DNA of 64,000 nucleotides from Arbacia lixula (taxonomy: Eukaryota > Echinodermata > Echinoidea > Arbacioida > Arbaciidae): NCBI GenBank assembly GCA_963669155.1, contig OZ022580.1:26600894-26664893 (forward strand), in the 5' to 3' direction. The position numbers and the translations under genes are program-made. Positions 42,656 through 54,600 of this stretch are shown here, one piece after another. The notes beneath the pieces were generated by a model, which made no database searches, had not been told where the DNA came from, and was given only the letters and a program-made list of their open reading frames with translations. Positions within the stretch are counted from its first letter, which is position 1, and each line of letters opens with the position of its first letter.

Positions 42656-43048
42656 ACACTTCACACCACTCTATAACCACAGCTTGTGAGAGTGGCTTTA
42701 GACTGTCATTTACCAAATGGCACTCAACCCAAAACCTAGGGGACATGTAAAATGTATCATGACTAATAACTTGACGAGGTCTTGCTGCTACTCAGCGAGC
42801 CAGTTTAGGTATAAAAGTCTAACCACTGTATTATATCTAATAGATATATACATAACGCAACAATCAATTTAGCTTTTAACTACAACAACAAACAATATCC
42901 TTATATAATCATGAAAGTGGTGAAGTGTGCTTAATGGGCAAAGGAGCAATATGTGGCATAAAATATTAAAAGTGTAAAGGTAAAAAGTCTGTACCTTTTG
43001 CAATTTACATAACCATGCAATGATGACAACATCCTATTTTTGTTTTCA

Positions 43049-43204
43049 TACAGTCAACTCTGCCTAAGTCGAATCTGTTGGGACTGAATGAATCGATTCA
43101 ACTTAGAAAGATATTGACTTATGTAAGGTCAAAACAATAGAAAAAGGACTGGTACAACACCTTCAACTTTAGCCAATTATTTGACTTAGGCAGGGTTGAC
43201 TGTA
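43049..43204. mobile_element. Short pogo/mariner-like MITE nested in the large transposon
   Basis: TA-CAGTCAACTCTGCCTAAGTC at the left and the inverted GACTTAGGCAGGGTTGACTG-TA at the right give ~23-bp TIRs with TA duplication; total 156 bp. Confidence 0.75.
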
Positions 43205-43569
43205 GGTCTACTTATTATGCAGTTAGCCTGTCTGACTAGTTAGTTGTATTGGTTATTTGGGTAAAGAGCCCCCCCCCCCCCCAGATTTTGAGAAATTAGT
43301 GAGTTCTAAAAAACATTAATTTTGACATCCTGGTTATAGTTCCAATCAAATTATTCAACAGCCCCTCCATTTTTTACTTCACAGGTGGTGCCATACATCT
43401 ACCAAGTTTGTGTTAAATGCCATCCCCTGATATTTCCATGCCAGAAAATATGATTAGACATGGGCCAAGTTTTTCATTTTAGCAATTCCAACAATTGACT
43501 TCCGAACAATAGTGTGTTGATCTTTCTACATTTCTAGTCAGAAAAGGGGCAATTTAAACTACACCTTTC

Positions 43570-43995
43570 TACACCCCTCATAAAAAGTTACGCAACGAAC
43601 TTTTGATCGATTATATTTCTTTTATCCTGGATTTGTAATCATCAAATTAGATATCCCTGGGAAGCCTGTTTAGTTTCCCTTCAATTAATGCCTTATTTGA
43701 TGGGGGCAATGTCAAAAATGTCAAAAAGGAAGAGTTGCAAAATTTATTGGATTCTATGCGAAATGCGTGCTGTCATGTTTCATACTCTTTCCTTTTGTGA
43801 GCGGATGCATGCATGCCCACTGCGCCAGGGCCATTCATTGTACTAAAATCCTCCGAAACAAAATATCATGCTGAATTTCAAATAGTGATGCAATTTTGGA
43901 AATGATACATACATGTAACATGATTAGTATAAACCCATAGACAGAGTGATATAATCGATCAAAGTCATGTTGCGTTACTTCTTTTGAAGGGTGTA
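43570..43995. mobile_element. Tc1/mariner-like MITE nested in the large transposon
   Basis: Ends CACCCCTCATAAAAAGTTAC and its inverted match, both bordered by TA. The ~45-bp termini fit a non-autonomous Tc1/mariner element. It truncates the 3' part of transposase ORF B. Confidence 0.75.
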
Positions 43996-44067
43996 GATTC
44001 AGTATTTACAAGAGAAATAATGAATGCATGGCTTTCTGACCAATACTGTTGCCAGGAGAATCTAGCT

Positions 44068-45674
44068 TTACGTTTGATGGCTTGATTTCTGTTCAGTAAT
44101 GCCATATTTATGGCTGGAAAGTCTAGAGTTCAAATCTTCCTGAGAGAGTAATGGAGGATTTCTTTCTTTGATGAAATAATTCAATACCAGCTTGAGTTCA
44201 TATTGAACTATCCCTTCTAGAACATCATGCATGATATCTAGTGAAAAGTTTGATAACACATGAAAAAAAGCACATTCATTCAGAATGCATGCCTTTTTTA
44301 CCCCAAATACATGACGAGAGCCTCCTAGTTGTTCTGCTTCTTCCACATGACGATCGTATGATTCCTTACTTCGCAATACATCTTCATCTTCAACAAAACA
44401 GTGCTGTGCATCCTCATTGCTTGTAACACATATTCTACAATAGTAAGTTGCCGAGAAACTTTCAACAAATCCAAATAGTGAATGTACACCCAAATTATCA
44501 CCACTAAATTGAGTCAATGTTCCCTTCTTCAGCCTTCCATCAGGGAGCTGTATTCCCTCAGTTGACAGAGTGTTAATATCTTTTACAAATGGCTGTAAAA
44601 TTTTACCAAATCCATATTTCTTGATATCCTCTGTGTAACACAATGCAATGAGATGAATATTTTGCAATGAAGAATTAAATCTTGGTGGTAAGTTTTTCAA
44701 AACAAAGTAGAATGCACCAAGTTTGTTAATACTTGTTTTTGATCCCAAAGGATTAACAGTCTCAAAATCATCATAGAAACAGTGCAATTGTAAAGCATTT
44801 TTGTCTTCCCGAAAGAGAGGATTTTCCATGAACAACTGGCCATCACAAAAATCTCTTAAAACAAAATCAGTGCTGATATGGTCACTACTAGCATACTGAT
44901 GAATATCTGGGTGTTTGAGGAGGAGTTCTAATGTCTGAATAACTGGAATGTAAATAAATGTATCCTCTACAGGGATCTGCTCAAACTCTTTAGTACGTTT
45001 GTTTAGACGAGTTTCAAAACGAACTCCTAATGACATTTCACAGGGCTCCACCATATCCTATCTGCAAAATGTTTCCAGCGCTTATAAGAGGAATCAAGGT
45101 TCTCAAAGGGCTTTTCGAGAGTCGATAAATGCGATTGAATTTCAGCGTAAACTTCAGAATCTGAAGACATGTCATGCCTTTCAAAAGCAGAAGTTGCTGC
45201 TGCCGATGCACTTTTAACTATGTCACCTATGATAATTCCTACTGAACTGACTACATCATTTATATGAGTTTCAGGAATTACACTACTAGCAGACATTTTT
45301 GAAATAAAATTTGATGCACAATTTGCTAAGTCCTCTTTGCTAAGTATACCAGTATTCATATCTGCATCATTTCTTACTCCATCATCACTACTGTCTTCAT
45401 CATGTTGAACACCAATATCAGCAGCGCCATCATCAACAAAACGGTGTTCTGGTATTTGTTCCAAAACCGCTGCAACTTCATCATGCTGTTCAGCTGAATG
45501 ACAGGAATCTAAATGTCTCTTATATCCACTGAAGGAAGTGTAAGTTCTTGGGCACCCATGCTGACCACATTCCAGTTTTACATTACTTCCATCATACATT
45601 CCGTGCACAAGCCGCAAATGCTGAAACAGCCCATGGACACTTGCAAACTGCCTATTGCATTTGAAGCATATCAT
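44068..45674 (-). pseudogene. Transposon ORF B: C2H2 zinc-finger plus Tnp2-like transposase, frameshifted
   Basis: The first segment (45674-45027, 215 codons) starts with two C2H2-type fingers (CFKCNRQF...; LECGQHGCPRTY...). The second (45054-44068, 328 codons) is in another frame, overlapping near 45040, so a small indel splits one protein. Its motif order follows the Tnp2/Transposase_21 family: YDDFETVNPLG, KNLPPRF, FSGDNLGVHSL, a CRIC cysteine pair, then LDIMHDVLEGI. The Asp of DDFE, Asp of SGDN and Asp/Glu of DIMHDVLEG are candidate catalytic residues; this is inference. Near 44090 a second frame change occurs: recognisable coding continues (KPSNVKLDSPGN) to about 44010, where a Tc1/mariner MITE begins. 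The rest of the C-terminus was not found, so this copy is probably inactive. Confidence 0.75.
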
Positions 45675-45677
45675 GAT

Positions 45678-48600
45678 TTAGATAAGCAATTTAGCACGCA
45701 GTTCTCTCACTTTCGGTGGCTCCATGGTTATGTCCACATCTACCCCACAGATGGTGGTCTGGACAAAAGTCCAAAAGGTCTTGAGTGGGCGAGCATATTC
45801 CAAGCCAAACACGTAGTGCGACTTGAATAGCACATCCATCGCTCCCTCGATGTCATGTGCTGCGCATGGCAAGGCCATGTGATCTACGATGATGAAGTAC
45901 TGATCGATGTGCGCTTTGGACTGTCCAAGAGCCAGAAGAAACGGCTGCATTTGTGGTTTCCCTTGCTGAAGCAGCTGCTCTAGATTGACTCCAGTCTGTA
46001 AGAAGAAAAGAATTGCCATTGAATGTAGGTGAAGTCTGAATAAATTTTCGAAAAATACAGTACTTATTTAGATGAAGCAGTCTACATGTAAGTTCAGTTA
46101 TGAAAGAAGAAAATATATAAGCATTTTATTTTGTTTCAAAGATGGAATGATCATATGTGTTGAGAATAAAATATAGAAACCAACGTCTTGATTTTAAAAA
46201 AATCTTTTTTTTTTACAAAACCGTTTGGCATTATGTAGATATTACAGATGATTTTTCTTCACGGCTATTTTAATGTGCCACACTACACTGGCACCGAGTA
46301 CGGCGAAGACATCAATGAGCGCGCTCTGGCTCCCCGGACCCCAGCCATAGAGTCCGGGACTGCCGAGGGCTCGGCGCGGAGAGTATGGTACCCAGGTCCT
46401 GCAGAAGTCGTGAAGATGAGAGTCACTAACAAGCTCGCACTAATGACAAAGCTTGACTGAGTAAAATTACTTGAACACAAAACAATCTATGCAAAGTCAT
46501 GAGTGCGCGCACACACGAAACCGCTCGTTATATGCCTGAGTGGTCGCGGTTACTAGGTCTCTTGTGGGTTTTTGTTCCGTCCGCTGTGAATATAATGATC
46601 CTTTTAGGATCAAGGATTGCACAAGTTAGCTCGGTTTAAATAGTAGGTAATCTTTAGAGTCTGTTTTCTCGGTAAAATCATTTCTAAAACGCCCCTTACT
46701 AGTCTCTTTTAAAACCATATATCTCCGCAATGACAAATGTTTATGTATTATGTTGGGTATCAAATTAAAGAGGAAGAATAGGAGAAAATGACCATACTAC
46801 TAACTCAAAATTGACTTTTGTCAAGAAGTGGTGCTTTTCAATATAACGGGTCACATATTTTGATAATTTGGCATGTCAACTTTGTCAAGATATCAAATTC
46901 AATGCAAGGCAACATTTGAAATCCCCAAAATGTGCAATAAAATTAGTCACAGAAATGGCTAATACATTGTAGGAACATACATTGTAGGAACAGAGAAAAC
47001 CCTGCATGTTCCTACCATGTATGAGGATGATGCACAGGAACCAATAATTTTTATTTTTTCTCCTTTGAACACATGAAACAAGTGGGAATATATAGATCCA
47101 AACCTTTTCAAAGTGTATGAGCAGGTCTATTGCTGAGCCAACAGACATCTTTCCTGCTACACCACTTCGTCCTTGACTGGAAGGTGGCAAGAGACACAAC
47201 ATCAGTAGGACTGTGGCAGTATCTCGATCCCAACCTGTCATGAATAAAAGGGGGAAGGAGAGGGATGACAAATACTATCAAAAAGATGAGTTTGAGGAGG
47301 CAATGACATATTTTGAAAGGGCCTTGGTCTATTTGATAAAGTTTTATGTTATTTGAGGTGATTTGGAAAATAACTACTAATCTATTCATTTACTAATCTA
47401 TTTATCAATTTTGTTGTGAAGCATATAATTCATTTATTACAACCTTTTCCCCATATGACATCTTTAAAGGTTCTTAAAATGTAACTATCAAAAGACTTGT
47501 AGGGTGCATGATAAGCTCCCAATTTAGCTTGAAATGAAAAAGGTTACCACAAACACCATAAACGCCATTCAGCTACTGGAAATGTGACAAGTGATTATAA
47601 AGTAAACAAGTCTCCAAGCTTCCACCCTCTTAATAATAAAAAAAAAAATTGAATGCAACAATCAATGTGTAATATGCCCTTTCTTTAAAAAACTGACCAC
47701 TCCTTGCTATAACATTACATTCAATGACTGCTAGCAGGGGCTGCGGAAAGGTTTTGAAAGTGGGGGGGGGCTGACTTAACAACAACAAACAAAAACAAAA
47801 ACAAAAACCGAAACAAACAAAACCTTACGTGATTTATTATTCAATTTCATTTTTTGTTTTTTCTCCTTTTCTTTTTAGCCAAAAAAGTGTGTGTGTGTGT
47901 GTGTGTGGGGGGGGGGGGCTGCAGCCCCCAGCCCCCCAGTTTCGCGGCCCCTGGCTAGAACTGGGTAATTCCAAGCATAGCTTAATGATATATCACTGAT
48001 TTGGAAAACAATTTGATAATGGAACACCTGGATGGGAGGGGAGGTTCAAATAACCACCACTTAGTAAACACATAATTTTCACCATCATACAGATGTTTTG
48101 CAGATCAGATCATGTCACTAAAATACACAAATTGTTTGTGAAATCTGAATCTTAGCATTGTAGGTTGACTGTATGCTTCCATTTTTTTTTTAATGGGCCA
48201 TCCTGTAAAGTGTTTGGAATGTGTGAAAACAGAGTGCATTGATTGTTTTTTTTTATTAAATGAAATACAGAAAGTACAATTTCATGTCTTGGGCATACCT
48301 CATGTCCTGCTCCTGCATCCAATCCTGACCCATGAGAATATCTGTAGGGAGTTGCAGGTTCACTTGATTCTGACTCTGATGGAGAAGCACCCGAGCGAGG
48401 TTGAGAAGCACTTGAAGAAGCGCCTGGTGAAGAAACTGCTGGAGCTTTATCTGATTCTGTGCAATGAAGAACAGTTCACAAAAGAGTGATGAAGCAATAA
48501 CACATATTTAAAACACAAATCACGAGCAACTTTTGGATTTGGCATCACTAAAAGATACAACTGCAAAATGGGACACAGATTTGTTTTTTTCATACAGCCA

Positions 48601-51600
48601 TACGTACAATTATGGGAGTGGAGTTTACAATGGCCATCACTTAGTAAACACATCAATTTCACTATTAATATCATTATCCATATTGTTTTCCAAATGGTCT
48701 ACCTCTTATTATTATACCCAAATAAAATGCCTGTTGTTGATAAAATGTCTGAATTTTATTCTTGTTTTCATTGCAATTTTTATAAAAACAACAGACAAAA
48801 GAACTATAGCATGAAAATAACCTCTCAACGGGTATATTTAAAATTTTCTACTTAATTAGTTTACTTCTCTCCCTCTACTTTATAAACATAACTACAATTG
48901 CTAATGTAAACTAGAGCTGCATATGATAGTGGTACATGTACTTACTCCACTCTTCATCTTCATTCAGCACCATGAGAGTTAGTGCAGGGTTACATGCAAC
49001 AATTTCTTGAAGCACATCTTCATCTATTGCTGATCCATCATCTTCATCTACAAGGACGAAATCTTCTTCGTCTGGAATACAAAACTTCTTCTTCACTGTA
49101 TGAAAGAAGAAAACAAAGGAAATATATATGATATGTATTTCAATCTTTCTGCAAGCATGCATGCACAAATTAATGCTGTATGTGAGCAAATATTTGTCAA
49201 ATTTCCTTTTAAAAATTGTTTACAAGGTACTGATCTGAAAAACGTTCTAGTGTTTTGTAATTTGCATGGTGAAGGTTCTAAAAATGTACTCAGAAGGGGG
49301 GTTGAAGTTTTAAACTGTTGAATATCACCAAAATAAATTTTTAAAGTTACTTTCTTGCACTTGATTGCTCATAAGATCGCCATTTTCCCGGAAGGGATTG
49401 TGGGAAGTCGTAACAATCAAAATAAAAACATATATGAAACAAAATAAGCAACCACGCGAGCGGGGACCAGTTTGCGGCGGGTTCGTGTGCGCTCGCCATT
49501 TTTACGTGCTTTCGCTATGGCACATGGCGCGTACGCATGGTTTGCGCGCTGTGTAGAGGCGATGAGCAGAATATCGTGGGCACTCGACTCGCGTATCACA
49601 TAGACATTGTACATACTGCCGCAAAAACACGGGGGGACCCTCGCAAACTGGTGCACTGTAGTATACCGTCAAGAAATTGTTTTTATTAACCAAAATTCAT
49701 GAAAATATAATTTTTTTGTTATCAAAATATAAAATATGATATTTAAGCTTACTTTTGTTAAATCCAGTTTTTGAAATAATAAAAATAAATGGGAGAAAAT
49801 TGGCATGCATGTTTTTACAAAGATGCCAACAAGGCAGCAGTCAGTGACAGTGTGTAATGTCTGTGAACGTATCCCCATATGTTGGTGTTGATGTTGCTCG
49901 ACATCGATGCACTGCACTGTGAACTCTTCATAACCCTTACTCTATAAGGGCAGCCCAGGCCTTACTTGTGAGAATAAATTATACAAAAAGGGTGATATCA
50001 ATACATAAATTGCGATGATGCAATCCACAGCCATTGAGAAAGGATTCTAGTCATTTAAATTCAGGCCAAGCCAGCTAGGGCAGCACACTGTAGTTGTAGA
50101 CCAAAAAATCAGCCTCTGAACACCCTATCTATGTCCAAAAATGTAATTTTGATTAAATAATACCCCGAATGAGACGGTTATTCCTGTCTAAGCACACTGA
50201 CACTTTGGTGATTGGGGAGAAAAATACAGTTTGCTGGTCAGACTCAATCGAAATATTTGAAGTGGAAGTGGTTGAATACGTATACCTTTCATGCCTTTAC
50301 GGTTCTTGTATCGCAAGGCATTATGGGTCGGAATTCTAGTACGCGAGCGTTCAGTGATCGCTGCGGTAACCGTTATTGATTAAAATGTCATTTTCATGTT
50401 ACAGATTTGTTACGTGGATCTACTGACGTGATAATTTTTAGTAAATCTGAATTGTATTTTTACGATGAGAAATTTTGATCTGTATTATTGTATCTAAATA
50501 ATGATTTATAAAGGGTTTGTTGAGAAAATAATAATCAAAGTTCTTATCGTTAAAATATAATTCAGATTTACTGAAAGTAATCACGTCGGAACCGGTCCAC
50601 ATAACAACTCTGTAACATGAAAATAATAATATTGAACTTCGCGCTCGCTGAACGCTCGAGTACTAGAATTCCGTCCCATCATGCATTGCGATGCAAGATC
50701 TGTAAAAGTACGTATTGTATTTCCTGTGAGGCTACCCAAAATGTTTCATGGACCTAGGTCCAAAAAAAGGTAATTGCCATATGAACTTGTATTCGTACAT
50801 GTACATGCAGACCCAATATGCATTTCTCAGAGCGCACATTATGCTGAATTGCACATGTAGGCATGCACATTGTGACCAAACTGACATCTTTACTTTATAT
50901 TTTTTTATTAGTGGGTGATATTGAAGCAATCACTGAGCTATGCAATATATATGTCAAAATTATAAACATGTGGGTTTTTTTTGTCTTTTGACATTCATTG
51001 AATAATAAAATTTGTCATACCCTAACATTTTCACGATATTTCATGAAACTTTTTTTTTTACAAACAATAACATTGAGTAGCTTGACCAAAACTGTTGTGC
51101 CACCAGTGATTCCATTCCATGCATATGTACATACTCGTCCCATTGCGTTCTATGCATTTTTGCCAGTGCGTGGACTAGAAGACCACAGAGAGAATGGGCC
51201 ACTACCTGTATGGCTAGTCTGATCGATGGCGAGGGCATCTTGGCGTAATATTATTGCAAATAGGCTCATTGTAATATAGCCTAGAGGCAAGATGCCATCG
51301 GTCTAGACTAGATGAAAGACAAGTTTGTAACTTGTTTCAAAAGACAAGGTATTCGCCCTGTGTATATTGCATGATAATACGTTCTTAGTTGTGACTTGGG
51401 AAGTACTGAAGCATTATTTTCGTTAAATCTCAAATTGATTTCATTTTTTCTCGTCAGATTTGTATGTGGAGCTAAAAGAAGAAGAGGGAGGATAGCCACC
51501 ACCAAGATGAAAGATCCATTCTATCTATAGCTGTGAAGGAGACCTTAATTGTCTGTCCATGTCCTGGGAGAATACAGGTTTGTTGAAATAATTTTTAAAT

Positions 51601-54600
51601 TCACGTTTCAATACAATGCTGTGTAGAAGCTAATATTCAATAAAGCTTTTGAACTGGAGTACTTGCAGTTTAGTTTGAGAGAATGTCTTAAAAACGTAGG
51701 TGCATTGGTTTGAGTTATGGCAATTTAAATTGAATAAAACCACATGAAGTTGAAAATCATCAAGCATGCATGGGCACATGACGTGGTAGTAATTGATTTT
51801 AGTCGTGTTCACGGTCAATTCAAGTTTTGCCAATGACAGTATTAATTAAGCCTGAGTCATATCGATTTTGCGCCGATCGAACATCGATGCATTGACGGCA
51901 CATTGAAAAATTGTGTACAATGGATAGCGGAGTGCGAATTTTGCTGATTACATGACATCATCCAGCCACTGCCAAGAGCCAATTTATGAATGAAAATAAA
52001 GTAAGCATGCGCAGTGCAAGTGTGCAATGCTCCATCACCTCGTACAAAAATTGACCTAGAATTTCACTTTCCTATATTTTACATGAATTATGAAAGGTAT
52101 TTTCGGAGAATCTATTTTCTCACCGATACCATACATGTAAGCGTTTACTTCTTGCTTTTCCGTCAAAATCTTACGAATTAGCGTCAATATAGCACCGTGA
52201 TAGTTAGAATCTGTAGAGTCTATTGCAACGTGCACAAAGTCAATCGGCTTCCGGGTTTCAGACGTGACCGGATATCGTTATCGTTATCGCTATCGATACC
52301 TCCACAAGCACATGGTCATGACGTGATCTACGTGATGCACCAATCAGCAGTCCCCGAATCGCTTGTGCGGAGCCACTCTATATCATGCTATCCGCGTTGT
52401 ACATAGTTGTACGCACAATCGCCACTGTGCTGTTTCCAGGTTTTCACAACACACGATGCTATCCGTTGTACACAGTCTATGAACAATTGTTCGTTTTGGC
52501 GTTGCATACGTACATGTATACGATATAACTAGTGTGAACGAATTGAAGACAAGTATGTAGTAGCTGCTTGATCATCGAGCGACCAGTTTGTTCTCTTGAT
52601 GCGTTACCTGCAAAACTTACAAACGACAGTAGGAAGCAAGTAAGCAAATTAAAATTGTGAAAATATGAAGATAAATTGTGTATAACAGGACAATCAAACA
52701 AAAGATTTTGTATTTTCTAGTCAATTTGGTAATTTCCTCGATGCATCAAATTTATCAAAACGAAATCGGAGTTCGACGTCTTCGATTGAACACCGGCTTA
52801 ATAATCGATCGACTCAGGCCTAGTTAACATGCTTATTGTATTGGTAATTACTAACAATCATTTACATCTAAAGATCATTTGGCACTCATGTTATAGATGC
52901 ATGCATACAGGTGTATCAGCTAGTTTCAGGGGTCATTTTTTGCAAGATTCAGTTGGAATATATTTTAGTGCTCAACATGTATACTTTACTTGATTATAAG
53001 AATGTGGGTTTATATTTTTATTACATGTACTGTAAAAGGGTGATGTAATCAAATGTACATGTAATAAAAATATAAACCCACATTCTTATAGTAAAGTATA
53101 CATGTTTAGCACTTAAATATATTCCAACTGAATCTCGCAAAAATAAGTGAAATAAAACTACTTAGAGCATGATTACTGTACATTGTAAGAAGAATGGAAT
53201 ACATTTATAGAATCGCATTACATAACAAATTAATAGTAATTGCTCTTGAGTTCATGACTACCAAGCATGTAATTCTTCATTTGTTTTCCCTTCTTTCGAC
53301 CAGCACTGTCTCCTCCACCACCACCAATCACTCAATCATATCTTCACAACCAGACACCTCCAGCTCTTCACCTACCCAGCCAGCCTCTTTTACCCACGAA
53401 GCCAGCCTCGCCGACACAGACGCCACCACGCTACCAACTGATCACTGATTCCCGCCAACCCACACACAGAGTGCCACCACCCGCCGAGACCAACAGCCCG
53501 CGGTTTCCTTCCACGGTTCCTCCCATGTCCGCACGCATGCCATAAGTAACGTCACTCAACTAGCAAACACTCACTCCTGAAGATGGACAGTCAATCTGCC
53601 TGAAACGTCTCTACTTATCATTCTCGCCTTTCCATTGACCTCCAATTTCTATCTACTTTTCTCCTCTCAGTCCTTGCAGGAGTTTACACATGGTGTACCG
53701 TAAACCTCTTTTGTGATGTACAGTGTGCTTTTTTATTGTCTCGCCTGAACAAAGTTCGGCAGAGTAATAATTTTCTCTGTTAGTCGGTCTGTCACAAAAA
53801 TTTTGAAGTTTTTGTTTAACTTTCAATTGTAATCAAACTTGGTACAAATGATCCTTGGGTAATACCACATGTGTCGTCATGAGGATGATTGGGTCAAAGG
53901 TCATCTAGGGGTCAAAAGGTCAATAATATGAGGCCATGTTATTACAAAAATGTTGAAGTTTTTGTTTAACTTGCTCTCATATCTTTATTTCTGCATCAAT
54001 TGTTATCAAACTTGGTACAAATGATCCTTGGCTAATACCACATGTGTGTTGAAGAAGACGATGAGGTCAAAGGTCATCTAGGCACCATTTTCAATATTTG
54101 AAAACAACTTAGCACTGTATATCAATTGTAAAATCAGGTGAGACTTGTAGTTTGCGAACAACCTTGTTATTATAGTTCTAGTAATGTGATGTTCCACTTT
54201 TGTCAAGTGGTTCATTTTTGATGAGTGAACAAAAATATCTATGTGCTGCATTGTGCACATAACGGTACTTGAAATTGAAACCGTCCCAACCAACCGAGAA
54301 AATTGGTCTTGTTCACACAAAACCTGTGCTCTTTTCAACAGGAGGAGACTGTAATTCCGACATACAGTTTCAGTTTGTCAACATATACAGTGTGCAGTTC
54401 CAGTAATGTAATGTTCCACTTTGATGAAGTGGTTTATATTTGGCCGCAATACAGTATTCTATTGATGGAAAGGGAGCACATAACCTTGTTGCATCATCAC
54501 ATTGGTTTAGAAATGAAATGTGCAAATACTGATGAAAAAAAAACTATACATAAACTCGGACATAGTGTTTCCTTTGACTTTGGTGAATAAATCTTGAAAT

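Noticed and set aside
48193..48489. 98-codon plus-strand frame
   Set aside because: It is the reverse complement of the Ser-rich exon of ORF A; the minus-strand exon has splice sites and phase.
53560..53640. Hammerhead ribozyme in the putative Penelope-like end
   Set aside because: GAAAC is present but no CTGATGA core with pairing stems was found.
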